From: Candidatus Melainabacteria bacterium | GTDB lineage: Bacteria; Cyanobacteriota; Vampirovibrionia; Obscuribacterales; Obscuribacteraceae | Length of the DNA: 34,325 nucleotides | Direction of reading: 5' to 3' | NCBI GenBank assembly: GCA_003242885.1 | Contig: QKMZ01000011.1 | Coordinates: 1 to 34,325, forward strand | Shown: positions 23,978 to 32,803 of the stretch, one piece after another | Layout: each line of letters starts with the position of its first letter | Position numbering within the stretch: position 1 is the stretch's first letter | Program-made: the position numbers and the translations under genes | The notes under the pieces: generated by a model | Seen by the model: the letters and a program-made list of their open reading frames with translations, nothing else | The model's database searches: none | Told to the model about the DNA's origin: nothing

Positions 23978-24426
23978 TGAGTGACTATTGAATGAACATG
24001 AATTGCTTTCTCAGAGGGGTCAATATGTCCTGAAATTGCTACATGCTTGCCTGCCAAAATTTTGCTCTTTTCTTGATCGGATAAGGTGTATGAGTCACCT
24101 TTTTCGTCTACGAGCACATACTTAGCTCCTGATGCTACACATTGTTCTATGCACTTACTTGGTTGTTTGCCAGCTTCACCCATCTTTGAATGATCCTTGC
24201 CGCACATGCTATCGCTGATGACACCATGTATCGTCCCTTCATAAACTTCCGATGCTGTTGATGGTTGGCTCGCTTCCGTGCTTTCCGAAGCAGTTTGTTT
24301 GGTCGACTCGATGGCGGGCGATGAACCATTCGTCGTTGATGTTTCAGGTTTAGTACCTGAATTACTGCATCCTGCCAACGTCATGACCACAATCAAACTG
24401 CCAATAAGACTTCTATTCACTTGCAT
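23974..24426 (-). CDS. Lipoprotein with DxxC metal-binding-type domain
   Basis: 150 aa from ATG at 24426, preferred because AAGGAG lies seven bases upstream. Residues 1-20 are a lipoprotein signal with lipobox LAGC. A Ser/Thr-rich linker follows, then a roughly 90-residue domain: YEGTIHGVISDSMCGKDHSKMG...CIEQCVASGAKYVLVDEKGDSYTL. The C/H/C/C pattern (C of DSMC, DH, CIEQC) suggests metal binding or a disulfide fold; similar domains are common in secreted bacterial proteins of unknown function. The same layout recurs in the protein at 31727-32137. Likely a periplasmic metal carrier. Confidence 0.75.
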   Translation of the reverse strand: MQVNRSLIGSLIVVMTLAGCSNSGTKPETSTTNGSSPAIESTKQTASESTEASQPSTASEVYEGTIHGVISDSMCGKDHSKMGEAGKQPSKCIEQCVASGAKYVLVDEKGDSYTLSDQEKSKILAGKHVAISGHIDPSEKAIHVHSIVTQ

Positions 24427-24445
24427 TTCTTTCTCCTTGTTTGTT

Positions 24446-25903
24446 TTAGATTTCACCGCTGGCAAAAATCAGGCGCGCCTGTGCCAAGCGGTACTTGTAG
24501 ATCGCTTCCTGTAAAGTCAGTCTTGCTTGAAACATCTTGACAGCGGCGTCAAACTGCTCCAGAGCAATCGATTTACCCACTTCATATCTCGTATGAAAGA
24601 GTCGATGATCCTCTTCTGCTGAGACCACTTGCTCTTGAGCAAGAGTTACATTTCGTCTTGCAAGATCCAAATCGATCCAGGCCTGTGAGACCTCTTGAGC
24701 AACTTTCAAATCGGTATTTTTTTTCGCCAGTTCTGCTTCCCGCAGGGCTGCATTGGCAGCTCGCAATTCGTTCGCTCTGGATCCAGAATCAAATAGCGTG
24801 ACACCACCCATGACACCAATAAAACCGCCCCAGCGTCCATTTGCTTCACCGTCTGGAGAACTTCCAGTGATGTTGCTGCCTGCTCCGTAGGCTGATATCT
24901 GAGGTGAATATTTACTCAAAGCAACTTGCCGTCTGGCTTTTAGTTCTGCCACCCTATTTATCGCTTTCGTAATCTCAGGTCGCCTGGTGGCTGCCGATTC
25001 CAAGAATTTGTTCAAACCGTCTGCTGTTTCAACGTATACAAGCGAATCCCTTAAACCAATTTGTGAACCCAGATTGACAGACATTGCAACCTTTAAATTT
25101 AAAAGAGCTGAATTGAAGTCTCTGTACCGCTCATTGAGCTGAATTCGAGCTTTCGCTAGTTCTGCTTCTTCACGCAGATAATCAGCTCTTGGTGCTTTGC
25201 CTTCATCCATCCGCTTTTTCATATTAGCGCTGCTCCACTCTCGGAATTTGACATAATCCGAAGCTACGCGCAGGCTGGCTTCAGCCCAAGCTGCTGCCCA
25301 GTACGCTTCCTTGACTGAAAGAGCGGTTTGAATTCGCTGCTCGTTGAAATTCGAAAGAGATTGTTTTGCTACTGCCCGAGCGGCTCTATACCCACCGAGC
25401 AAGCGGCCACCAGTAAAGATCGGCTGGCTCCCAGCAAAAAGTAAGCTAAGCGAACTCCCCTTCACTATGGGCTGCATAGGAGGCGATGCAATCGTTGTAT
25501 CACCAGGTAAAAATAGCATTTGGTTGAGCGAAGAAGCGGAGTAGAAAGTGTTGAATGAGGCCGTTGGTCCGAATTTCGCCAAAGCAGCGCGTGCCAAAAA
25601 TTTCGACCCTAACCATGATTGCTCGGTTTGCTTGAGTGTGAAATTGTTCTTTATACCTACCTGCACAGCATCATCAATGCCAATTGAGCCGTTCTGCTCT
25701 GCTAAATCTCCTGATGGTGCCGACTTTGTCACTGTCAATTGGATAGGATTTCCTGTGACAATTTCATCTACCGAAGTAGCTGAATTCTTGTCGTGTCCAA
25801 TAATTGGACCGCGAAGCTCTTGAGCAGCAACGGGTCCACTTAGAGCCATGTGAAAATTACAAAGGCTCAAAACGACAAGTATCACTTTCTTTCTAATAAC
25901 CAC
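24446..25903 (-). CDS. TolC-family outer-membrane efflux channel
   Basis: A 485-aa outer-membrane factor (OEP family) that would form the exit duct of the tripartite pump. Signal peptide at residues 1-27, then two homologous halves of long helices and beta segments; characteristic stretches are GIDDAVQVGIKNNFTLKQTEQ, SLSLLFAGSQPIFTGGRLLGGYRAA, GVTLFDSGSRANELRAANAALREAEL and SQAWIDLDLARRNVTLAQEQV. Start is GTG at 25903 with GGGAG nine bases upstream, 11 bases inside the preceding gene. Order adaptor-pump-channel is conserved here, with one small gene between pump and channel. Confidence 0.92.
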   Translation of the reverse strand: MVIRKKVILVVLSLCNFHMALSGPVAAQELRGPIIGHDKNSATSVDEIVTGNPIQLTVTKSAPSGDLAEQNGSIGIDDAVQVGIKNNFTLKQTEQSWLGSKFLARAALAKFGPTASFNTFYSASSLNQMLFLPGDTTIASPPMQPIVKGSSLSLLFAGSQPIFTGGRLLGGYRAARAVAKQSLSNFNEQRIQTALSVKEAYWAAAWAEASLRVASDYVKFREWSSANMKKRMDEGKAPRADYLREEAELAKARIQLNERYRDFNSALLNLKVAMSVNLGSQIGLRDSLVYVETADGLNKFLESAATRRPEITKAINRVAELKARRQVALSKYSPQISAYGAGSNITGSSPDGEANGRWGGFIGVMGGVTLFDSGSRANELRAANAALREAELAKKNTDLKVAQEVSQAWIDLDLARRNVTLAQEQVVSAEEDHRLFHTRYEVGKSIALEQFDAAVKMFQARLTLQEAIYKYRLAQARLIFASGEI

Positions 25904-26420
25904 TTTCTTTTGCTCCCGAAAATATCTGACGAGCTACGAGCCTCTGTTCCTCCCGCAGAACTCGCCAGGCTTCAATTGAAAATCGCACTTCTATTTCGCG
26001 CTTTACCTTACTGGGAGCAGAAATATTAGTCGCGAGCCTTTGCAAATCAGCTAAAGTCATCGTTCTTTCTGTCTCTTTTGAATCCGATTCAAATCGCTTT
26101 CTGATTTCTGTTATTTCTCCTTCGACTGGCTTTAGTTGCGCCTTTTCTTTTCGACTCAAATCATTGAGTCTTGTCACTTGTTCTTTGTTCAATGAAAGCT
26201 TCGCCTGAAATGCAATAAGGGAATTGATTGTCGGTAGCCGCTTGCGAAGGACTTCTCCGCTGGTTTCTACTTTCCTTTCTATTCGTACCTTCACTGGTGT
26301 TATCAATTGATAGCCAAGAATGACAAGCAGGCAAATCAGCATCGCAGCAGTGCCAAACCGAAGTCCTGGAGCCACATCTGACTTTGTCTGGAATATATTC
26401 AAAAGAATTTTGCTAGTCAT
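25893..26420 (-). CDS. CpxP/CnrX-like helical periplasmic protein
   Basis: 175 aa. A membrane helix at residues 22-42 (GTAAMLICLLVILGYQLITPV) anchors a mostly helical, charged periplasmic domain (AKLSLNKEQVTRLNDLSRKEKAQLKPVEGEITEIRKRFESD... FSIEAWRVLREEQRLVARQIF). Layout and position between pump and channel resemble the periplasmic metal-resistance proteins of the CpxP/Spy/CnrX group, but I see no LTxxQ motif, so the family call is weak. It overlaps the pump gene by 8 bases and the channel gene by 11. Confidence 0.6.
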   Translation of the reverse strand: MTSKILLNIFQTKSDVAPGLRFGTAAMLICLLVILGYQLITPVKVRIERKVETSGEVLRKRLPTINSLIAFQAKLSLNKEQVTRLNDLSRKEKAQLKPVEGEITEIRKRFESDSKETERTMTLADLQRLATNISAPSKVKREIEVRFSIEAWRVLREEQRLVARQIFSGAKESGY

Positions 26421-29400
26421 TGTTTTTCCCTCGTCTAAAATGCTTTTCTAGCCAAATGACCAAATCATCGATGTATGCGTGCATGATTGGTATATCGAGA
26501 AGACTAAGGATCGTTCCAACAATTAGTCCGCCCACCACAACTGTGCCAAGCGGTGAGTAAGCATCCATGCCCGTTTTGGGCGCTATCGATACAGGCAACA
26601 TGACGATGATCGTTATCACTGATGTCATCAAGATTGGGCGCAATCGCTCGGGGCAGGCTTTTATAATCGCTTCGTCTCTGGGCATTCCGCTATGTCGATG
26701 TCTTAAAATCTGGTCGATAAGCAGGATGGCAGTTGTTATGTCCATCCCGGTCAAAATGATCACCGCCATGATGGAAACACTGGAAAACGCTTGGTGCGCT
26801 AACCACAATGCAAAAAATACGCCGGAAAGCTCAAGCGGCAAGGAGAACACCATCTGCAACGGCTGCAAAAATCCTCTGAATTGCGCTACCAAGACTAAGA
26901 AAATGAAGAGTAGTGCTAATTGCAGACCCATGAGAAGTCGCCCAAATGCATCCATCATCTGAGTCATGTCTCCTCGAATTTCGATGGTGTAACCCGGCGG
27001 CCAATTCAGTTGAGCCATGGCTTTCATCATCACCTCCATGGCGACATCCATTGAAGGCGGTTCACCTTTGCGGTAGTAACCCATCACGGTTATTGCTCTG
27101 CGCATCTGGTCATGACTAATTACAGTGGGCGCTTCTCTATACTCAAGATTCGCGACGCTCTTCAGTGGCACCTGTTTTCCCTCAGGTGTTGTAATCGTCA
27201 TTAAAAGAAGGTCGGCTTGATCGCGCCGCTGCGGCTCGTCGTAGCGTACAAGAATCGTTCGCTGTCTAATATTGGGCAAGCGATAGTATTCGTTGGTTAA
27301 CGCTCCAGTTAATGAATAGTAGGCTTGGTCTGCTATTTGAGTGGGGGTAAGACCCAGCTCTTGCGCCCGTCTTGGATCTACTCTTATCTCCCAATCTGGC
27401 TTGCTAAGACTCCAGTCCGTCGAAACCTGATGCATACCGAAAGTCTCTTGTCCTATTTTTGCTGTTTGCTCTGCCAGCCTTGAAAGAATCGACATATCAG
27501 GACCAGTGACAAGAATCGAAATGGGCGCTTGTGAGCTCGCCATAACATCTGATCCCATCTCCTTTATCTGCAAGCGCCTGATTCCCGGAACCGTTGACGT
27601 CGCCTCTGTTTGCACACTGTCGATAACGTCCCAAATCGTCTTTTTCCTCTCATCTTTATCACTCAACGTGATCATGAAAGTCGCAAAGTTAACGGCGGGC
27701 ATGTTGTAACCGTTGAAATAGGTCCCACCTGGATCTGTACCGATTTCAGTCGATACATGTTCGATCTCAGGATGTTTGAGCATTAGTTTTTCTACACGCG
27801 TTGTGATTTCCTCTGTTTCATCAAAGGACAATCCTGGACTTACCTCCAGCACGCCATATGCCTGCCCCACGTCAGCTAACGGCATCATTTCGCTACCGAT
27901 GAAATTGTAGAAAGTGAAACCAATTACTATGGTGGCAAGAATTCTCGCCATGTTCACGAAGCGATGTTTCAGCATCCAGGCTACAAGCCTTGCATAATTG
28001 TCCTCAAGCCTAACGAGCATGTGGTCGAACGGTTCGAGAACTTTTGTTCTTAGCCACCTGGTTAACCACACCTCGCTCGTTTGTTCTCCGGGCTGTGGTT
28101 TTGGACGAAGAAATTTCTCCGCTAAAACCGCTGTCAGTGTTAAGGAAACAAGAAAAGATGCAAGCAGCCCAAAAATAATTGGCCAGACAAGCCCTACAAA
28201 CATCTGCTGTACGATTCCACCACAGAAAAGAAGTGGAGCTAAAGCTAAGATTAGAACAAGCGTCGAGGCCGCCACTGCCAATCTCACTTCTGTGATACCG
28301 TCAATGGTGGCTTCTCTAGGCTTTTTGCCCATCCGCAAATGTCTTTCGATTGCGTGAATATCGATGATTGAATCGTCGACCAATCGACCTATTGAAAGAA
28401 GCAAACCAACGAGCGTAGAGCTATCTAAAGTCATCCCCAATGGAATGAGCGCTAATACTGCCATTGCCAATGAGATTGGAATTGTGATCATAGAGATAAG
28501 CGTGGCCCGCCATTCTCCAAGGAAAAGAAGTACGGCGATGCCAGTGAGAACAATGGCTGTGCCAAGCTCTTCCAGCATGTTTCGCATGAGAATTCCAACG
28601 AAGTGCGAATTGTCATAGCTGATTTCAAAATGAATGCCTGGGTAATCTTTTTCCAGCGCCGCTATCTCTTTTTTGATGCCCTCAATAACGACTGGCGAGC
28701 TGGCTTCCGGTGTTTGAATTACACTTACTTCAATCCCAGGTTCGACTTTGCCACTGTGAACATGATGATAAGCAGCCCTTTTTTCCCAGTACGTATCAAC
28801 AACTCGTGCCACGTCTTTCACATAGACAATGCGATCGCCAATCGATTTGAGAGGATAGTCCTCAACTTCCCGAACACCCTGTGCGAGCGTATTAATACGA
28901 GCAATTGATTCTCCATCTTTATAAGTTAAGCGGCCAGCAGGTTTTGCAATGTTTTGTCTGTCGAGGGCGTCTCGAACATCGAGAATGGAAAGCCCGAAGC
29001 CAGCTAATTTGTTTCGGTCTACAAGGACTTGAAGTTGCCGTTTGTAACCCCCAAAGGCATAAATAGACCAGACATCTGGTACTTTCTTGAGGCGATTCGT
29101 AATTTGATTGTCAGCCAATTCTCTGAGTCGAACTGGATCCCATCCCGGCGCAGTTAAATTGAAAGTCAAAACAGGTAAATTGAGTGGATCGATGAACAAC
29201 ACCCAGCTAGGCTTTAGATTCGCACCTGTGACCGGCAGGTCAGCTTGCACAACATTCATGAGTGCTTGCGTTTCTACCAGAGCCCGCTTCATGTCGGTGC
29301 CGTAGGGAAACTCAAGGGAAACCATCGAAAAACCTTCTTGCGAGGTTGAACGAATAAAGCGCACTCCTCGAATATCCACCATTCGCTCTTCAATCGGTTT

Positions 29401-29655
29401 ACTTATGTACGTTTCCATCTCCTCAGCAGACAGACCGGGCTGCATGCTGACCACACCGATCATTGGACTTTGAACATATGGCATGAGTCTTTTCGGCATA
29501 TAAAAACCGATAGCAACGAATGCCAGAATCACCATTGCTAGAAAGAAAGCGAAAATCGTATACGGATGTTCTATCGACCAGGCGGTTACATTGAAACCGC
29601 GTCCGTGCTCTGGTTCGTTAGAATGTGTTTGATGCTTTGATTCTGTCGCTGTCAT
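26413..29655 (-). CDS. RND efflux pump, probable heavy-metal exporter
   Basis: A 1080-aa inner-membrane proton-driven transporter of the RND superfamily with 12 helices in two repeats and two large periplasmic loops. The first helix is at 33-52. The proton-relay motif is GRLVDDSIIDIHAIERH with D427-D428 in helix 4; the matching helix 10 region is LTGMDITTAILLIDQI. Other family segments: QPGLSAEEMETYISKPIEE, SEMMPLADVGQAYGVLEVSPGLS. The neighbours (adaptor with metal-binding domains, MerR regulator) favour metals over drugs, although the VDD motif is also common in drug pumps. It starts two bases after the adaptor's stop. Confidence 0.9.
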   Translation of the reverse strand: MTATESKHQTHSNEPEHGRGFNVTAWSIEHPYTIFAFFLAMVILAFVAIGFYMPKRLMPYVQSPMIGVVSMQPGLSAEEMETYISKPIEERMVDIRGVRFIRSTSQEGFSMVSLEFPYGTDMKRALVETQALMNVVQADLPVTGANLKPSWVLFIDPLNLPVLTFNLTAPGWDPVRLRELADNQITNRLKKVPDVWSIYAFGGYKRQLQVLVDRNKLAGFGLSILDVRDALDRQNIAKPAGRLTYKDGESIARINTLAQGVREVEDYPLKSIGDRIVYVKDVARVVDTYWEKRAAYHHVHSGKVEPGIEVSVIQTPEASSPVVIEGIKKEIAALEKDYPGIHFEISYDNSHFVGILMRNMLEELGTAIVLTGIAVLLFLGEWRATLISMITIPISLAMAVLALIPLGMTLDSSTLVGLLLSIGRLVDDSIIDIHAIERHLRMGKKPREATIDGITEVRLAVAASTLVLILALAPLLFCGGIVQQMFVGLVWPIIFGLLASFLVSLTLTAVLAEKFLRPKPQPGEQTSEVWLTRWLRTKVLEPFDHMLVRLEDNYARLVAWMLKHRFVNMARILATIVIGFTFYNFIGSEMMPLADVGQAYGVLEVSPGLSFDETEEITTRVEKLMLKHPEIEHVSTEIGTDPGGTYFNGYNMPAVNFATFMITLSDKDERKKTIWDVIDSVQTEATSTVPGIRRLQIKEMGSDVMASSQAPISILVTGPDMSILSRLAEQTAKIGQETFGMHQVSTDWSLSKPDWEIRVDPRRAQELGLTPTQIADQAYYSLTGALTNEYYRLPNIRQRTILVRYDEPQRRDQADLLLMTITTPEGKQVPLKSVANLEYREAPTVISHDQMRRAITVMGYYRKGEPPSMDVAMEVMMKAMAQLNWPPGYTIEIRGDMTQMMDAFGRLLMGLQLALLFIFLVLVAQFRGFLQPLQMVFSLPLELSGVFFALWLAHQAFSSVSIMAVIILTGMDITTAILLIDQILRHRHSGMPRDEAIIKACPERLRPILMTSVITIIVMLPVSIAPKTGMDAYSPLGTVVVGGLIVGTILSLLDIPIMHAYIDDLVIWLEKHFRRGKNND

Positions 29656-29657
29656 AA

Positions 29658-31727
29658 TTAAGGCACCTCAGCATCAACAGATGTTTCCAAAGGAGCCGAT
29701 CCAGGAATGCTGATCTTTAGCTTCAGTCGCCACAGCCCACTAGATAGATCGCTCTTCAATCGCGCCTCTCCAGTCATGCCGGTTACTCCGTTAAGATCCG
29801 GACCAGCCATATCTCCCATACCAGGCATTGATGTCTTTGCAGAGATCTGTGCACCAGATACAGTACCACCGCCATGTTTTTCTACTTTTACAATCGTAGT
29901 GTTTGATCCACCTTTAGCCGGATCAAGCGAGACCCTCAGCATAAGAGCGCCTGACATTTCCTCATAAGACCAATTGTTTGAGGAGTCCAATCGATTGCCT
30001 TGTACTTCGGCTGCTGTCGGAAGTTTGACTGGACCGGCCTTGCCCCACTCAGTTGCAACCACGGACATACCTGGTTGGAGATTCGCAAAGCCGGCATGAA
30101 CTACCTGGTCACCTTCACTGAGTCCTTTAACTATTTCTGTTTGGTCTGGATTTGTTATTCCGATCTCAACGTCAACCAAATGCACTTCATTCTTTCCACC
30201 AAGTTGTTTGGGAACTAGGTCCATACCACACTTCGGACATTTGCCAGGCGCATCAGTCACAACTTCAGGATGCATCGTGCATGTGTACTGCTTTTTGCCA
30301 GGATTTTGCTGGTTTGCTCTTTTGATCAATTCAAGACTCATTCCACATTTGGGACAAGTCCCTGGTTTGTCAGAGACGACCTCTGGATGCATTGGACATT
30401 GATATTTCGAGTGCGCCGAAAAGCTCTCTGCTGAACCTGCTTTCCATACTTGCGCCCTGCCTTCTCTCCAAATAATTGCTGATGTGGGCACGACCAATCC
30501 TTCATGCTCACCTGTCGATAGCTTCATCACAACGTACTGGCCTGGCAAAAATTTGTACGCTTCAACTGAGCTAACTTGACGGAGATTGGCTTCTGGTTGG
30601 CTCTGAATGTTGTCGATCAAGGCTTCAACAGTGAACGTTCGACTTGTGGGATCGGCAGCGGGAAAGATTGAAGTAACTCTAGCTTGCACTTCCTTATTGC
30701 TTGCTTGCGAACCTTTTATGCTCACATTGGCGCCCAGCTTAAGGCGACCGGCATCTTCGCTTGCGACCTCAGCTTGTACGCGCACCTGTTTTACATGCGC
30801 TACTTTGAGCACCATCATTCCTGGGTTTACTACTACACCTGGGCTAATGAGGCGCTTGGTTACAACCCCGTCCTCTTGAGCAAGAATTCTTGTGTACTTC
30901 TCGTAAATAACAGTGTTTTTGAGAGCTGCTTTAGCCTGTTGAGCCGTTGAATACTGATGGCCAACATGGTGAATCATCGTGTCAAGTGCGGCTTGCGCTG
31001 CAAGTTTTGTGTTACGCACCTCTCTCAATTTTGCTTGAGCTTGTTCTACCTGAGCTTCAGCTATTTTGAGTTGAGCCAACTCCTTCTGATATTCATCCAG
31101 CGATACTACTTGGGACTTAAGAAGCGCACTTTGTCTTTGTACTTCAGGAGTCCAATACGCTAAATTTGCATTTGCTTCTGCTAAAGCTTTTTCTGCTCCC
31201 TTCTCCGCTTCTTTGGCAGCCTCAAGTTCGAATTTTTTCTGGGCAAATTCCGATTTGGCTATACCTGCATTGTGCATTGCCGCATCTTCAGCGCTTTGGG
31301 CTTCCTGTCTTTTTGCTGCATATTCGGAGTTATCTGAAGGGTCAAGCTGAATGAGTAACTGCCCAGCCTTTACAATATCTCCAGGATAGACAGGCATTTT
31401 CACTACTCGTCCGGTAACCCGAGGATAAACGTCTTCATCACTGTAGGCTTGAACACTACCGGTATATGTTATCGATCCGGAAATTGTTTCCTTCCGCGCT
31501 GTAGCTATTGCCACAGGCACTGCGCCCTTTGGCGGGACCATAACTGTCATGTCCATTGCCTGCGATTCGAGAACACTCATTTGTCCGGGCTTCTTATATA
31601 CCTGCACAATCACGACGCAGACTATCGTGACAGCGATCAGTGTCACCACTCCCCAAAAATTCTTCCTTATCAAAATCCAGAAGTTTTTCTTCTCGCCGTC
31701 TCGTACATCGTTAGACTCTACTGCCAT
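29658..31727 (-). CDS. CusB-like adaptor with two heavy-metal-binding domains and a YtkA-like domain
   Basis: A 689-aa periplasmic adaptor (membrane fusion protein) that links pump and channel. Domains: membrane anchor (24-44), lipoyl half and beta start (72-130), long coiled-coil hairpin (135-280), second lipoyl half and beta-barrel (283-425), two tandem HMBD modules (YQCPMHPEVVSDKPGTCPKCGM at 442-463 and YTCTMHPEVVTDAPGKCPKCGM at 481-502), membrane-proximal domain (515-565), and a C-terminal YtkA/FixH-like beta domain (585-689, LRVSLDPAKGGSNTTIVKV...MPGMGDM). The Cys/His/Met residues of the modules suit copper or silver. The start ATG shares one base with the upstream stop (TAATG). Confidence 0.9.
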   Translation of the reverse strand: MAVESNDVRDGEKKNFWILIRKNFWGVVTLIAVTIVCVVIVQVYKKPGQMSVLESQAMDMTVMVPPKGAVPVAIATARKETISGSITYTGSVQAYSDEDVYPRVTGRVVKMPVYPGDIVKAGQLLIQLDPSDNSEYAAKRQEAQSAEDAAMHNAGIAKSEFAQKKFELEAAKEAEKGAEKALAEANANLAYWTPEVQRQSALLKSQVVSLDEYQKELAQLKIAEAQVEQAQAKLREVRNTKLAAQAALDTMIHHVGHQYSTAQQAKAALKNTVIYEKYTRILAQEDGVVTKRLISPGVVVNPGMMVLKVAHVKQVRVQAEVASEDAGRLKLGANVSIKGSQASNKEVQARVTSIFPAADPTSRTFTVEALIDNIQSQPEANLRQVSSVEAYKFLPGQYVVMKLSTGEHEGLVVPTSAIIWREGRAQVWKAGSAESFSAHSKYQCPMHPEVVSDKPGTCPKCGMSLELIKRANQQNPGKKQYTCTMHPEVVTDAPGKCPKCGMDLVPKQLGGKNEVHLVDVEIGITNPDQTEIVKGLSEGDQVVHAGFANLQPGMSVVATEWGKAGPVKLPTAAEVQGNRLDSSNNWSYEEMSGALMLRVSLDPAKGGSNTTIVKVEKHGGGTVSGAQISAKTSMPGMGDMAGPDLNGVTGMTGEARLKSDLSSGLWRLKLKISIPGSAPLETSVDAEVP

Positions 31728-32137
31728 TACTTTGCCTCCACACTTGATTCGTTATGAAGCGGAGCCTCGATCTCTTCGATTGTTTTGACTTTGAGTCGGT
31801 CACTAACAACAGTGCCAAAAACCCGCACATAGAAGCTGTTTCTGCGCGTGCTCTTTTCCAATAAGCTGATTGCAAGCTTGTTCCCATGCCTGTCGAGCGT
31901 GAGCCATCGACGGTTTGTGTAAATGGAATATCCCTGCTTTTTGCAGTTCGCCATCAGGCTGCAGTCTTTCGTATGGTGTTTGATAAAGTCCTCTGGGTGC
32001 GGATCTTCAAGGACTGATGCCATACATTTGCGATCAATTAGGTAGCCATCGATAGGCAGTTCGGCTGCTTGGCAAATCTCGCTGATAAATAGAACTGACA
32101 GACCTATTGAGACTGAAATCAAACTGGTAGTTTTCAT
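31727..32137 (-). CDS. Secreted small DxxC-type protein of the metal cluster
   Basis: 136 aa from ATG at 32137, chosen because a signal peptide starts there (MKTTSLISVSIGLSVLFISEICQAAE) and AAAAGG lies just upstream; the frame is open further but would run through a structured leader. The mature domain ELPIDGYLIDRKCMAS...DPHPEDFIKHHTKDCSLMANCKKQGYSIYT has the same G-x-(I/L)-x-D-x-x-C ... H ... C ... C layout as the lipoprotein at 23974-24426, suggesting a shared metal-binding fold. It is coupled to the adaptor gene (TAATG overlap). Confidence 0.7.
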   Translation of the reverse strand: MKTTSLISVSIGLSVLFISEICQAAELPIDGYLIDRKCMASVLEDPHPEDFIKHHTKDCSLMANCKKQGYSIYTNRRWLTLDRHGNKLAISLLEKSTRRNSFYVRVFGTVVSDRLKVKTIEEIEAPLHNESSVEAK

Positions 32138-32266
32138 AAGACCTTTTCGCGCCCGAGGCGCGCGTTTTCCTGAGCCATAAGTGAAACCAAAACACTGCTC
32201 GGTGAGAGATGCGCCGACCTTCTCGGCCATGCGCAAAAATCACCAAGCAGTGCTAACGACTGATGG
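32138..32266 (-). promoter_or_regulatory. Structured leader with terminator-like hairpin
   Basis: In the minus-strand transcript, arms CACTGCTTGGTGA (32252-32240) and TCACCGAGCAGTG (32205-32193) pair over 13 bp (one G-U), enclosing a smaller GCCGA/TCGGC hairpin, and are followed by TTTTGGTTT. A second hairpin with CGCGC/GCGCG arms (32148-32164) sits just before the ribosome-binding site of the gene at 32137. Terminator followed by a start-proximal hairpin suggests attenuation or a metal-responsive RNA. I recognise no known riboswitch. Confidence 0.55.
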
Positions 32267-32680
32267 CTAAATTAGGAAAACTTGCTTATATAGATAAGTC
32301 TTAGTGGTGCCCATACCCCTGATTCGGGGAGGGGCTCTGTTCGGATGAGCTGGAGCATCCGAAGCGACTGCAATCAAAAACGCTGGCAGATCACTCAGAA
32401 TACTTATGGAGTCAGCAAAAGATTCGCTTTCCGGCAAAATGCTAATGCTGCTTGCCAAGCTTATCGTCTTGTCAATACCCATGCCGCAACAAGAGTGATG
32501 CTTGAAAACCGCCTCTCTTGAAGCAGTTGAATGGCAGGAGCTTGAAGATGTTTGATTTTCACAACAGCTATGCTGCTGGTTTACTGTTTTGACTTGGGCT
32601 TCGTCACAAGCACATGCTTGCCTGGGCACTGCAATGAAGAGCGCTAAAAGCATCAGAAATATGACAGATAGACGCTTCAC
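32267..32680 (-). CDS. Secreted Cys/His-rich protein, first gene of the metal cluster
   Basis: 137 aa with a signal peptide (MKRLSVIFLMLLALFIAVPRQACA). The mature N-terminus is a cluster of soft-metal ligands: CDEAQ, HSCCENQ, SSCHS, HHSCCGMG (nine Cys/His within about 45 residues). The rest is low in features and ends PPRIRGMGTTKTYLYKQVFLI, like the ends of small hypothetical proteins found near copper-resistance genes. Probably a periplasmic metal scavenger. It diverges from the MerR gene, 123 bp away. A TTGACA -35-like box lies at 32743-32738 on its strand, with only a weak -10. Confidence 0.65.
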   Translation of the reverse strand: MKRLSVIFLMLLALFIAVPRQACACDEAQVKTVNQQHSCCENQTSSSSCHSTASREAVFKHHSCCGMGIDKTISLASSISILPESESFADSISILSDLPAFLIAVASDAPAHPNRAPPRIRGMGTTKTYLYKQVFLI

Positions 32681-32765
32681 AAGACACCAGTGGGGTCAAA
32701 AAAATAATCCTTAAGCTTAGCTTCATGATAACAGGCATGTCAAATCCAGGGTTGTCATTTGGCTC

Positions 32766-32797
32766 TTGACTCTCAAATATGTTAGAGGGTTTATAGT
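32766..32797 (+). promoter_or_regulatory. MerR-type promoter with over-long spacer and dyad
   Basis: -35 TTGACT (32766-32771) and -10 TTATAG (32791-32796) or TATAGT (32792-32797) are 19 or 20 bp apart, the long spacing typical of promoters that MerR-family activators untwist. The spacer region holds a dyad ACTCTC (32769-32774) / GAGGGT (32785-32790) with one mismatch. Transcription would begin about at the ATG at 32804. Confidence 0.7.
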
Positions 32798-32803
32798 GAA
32801 AAC

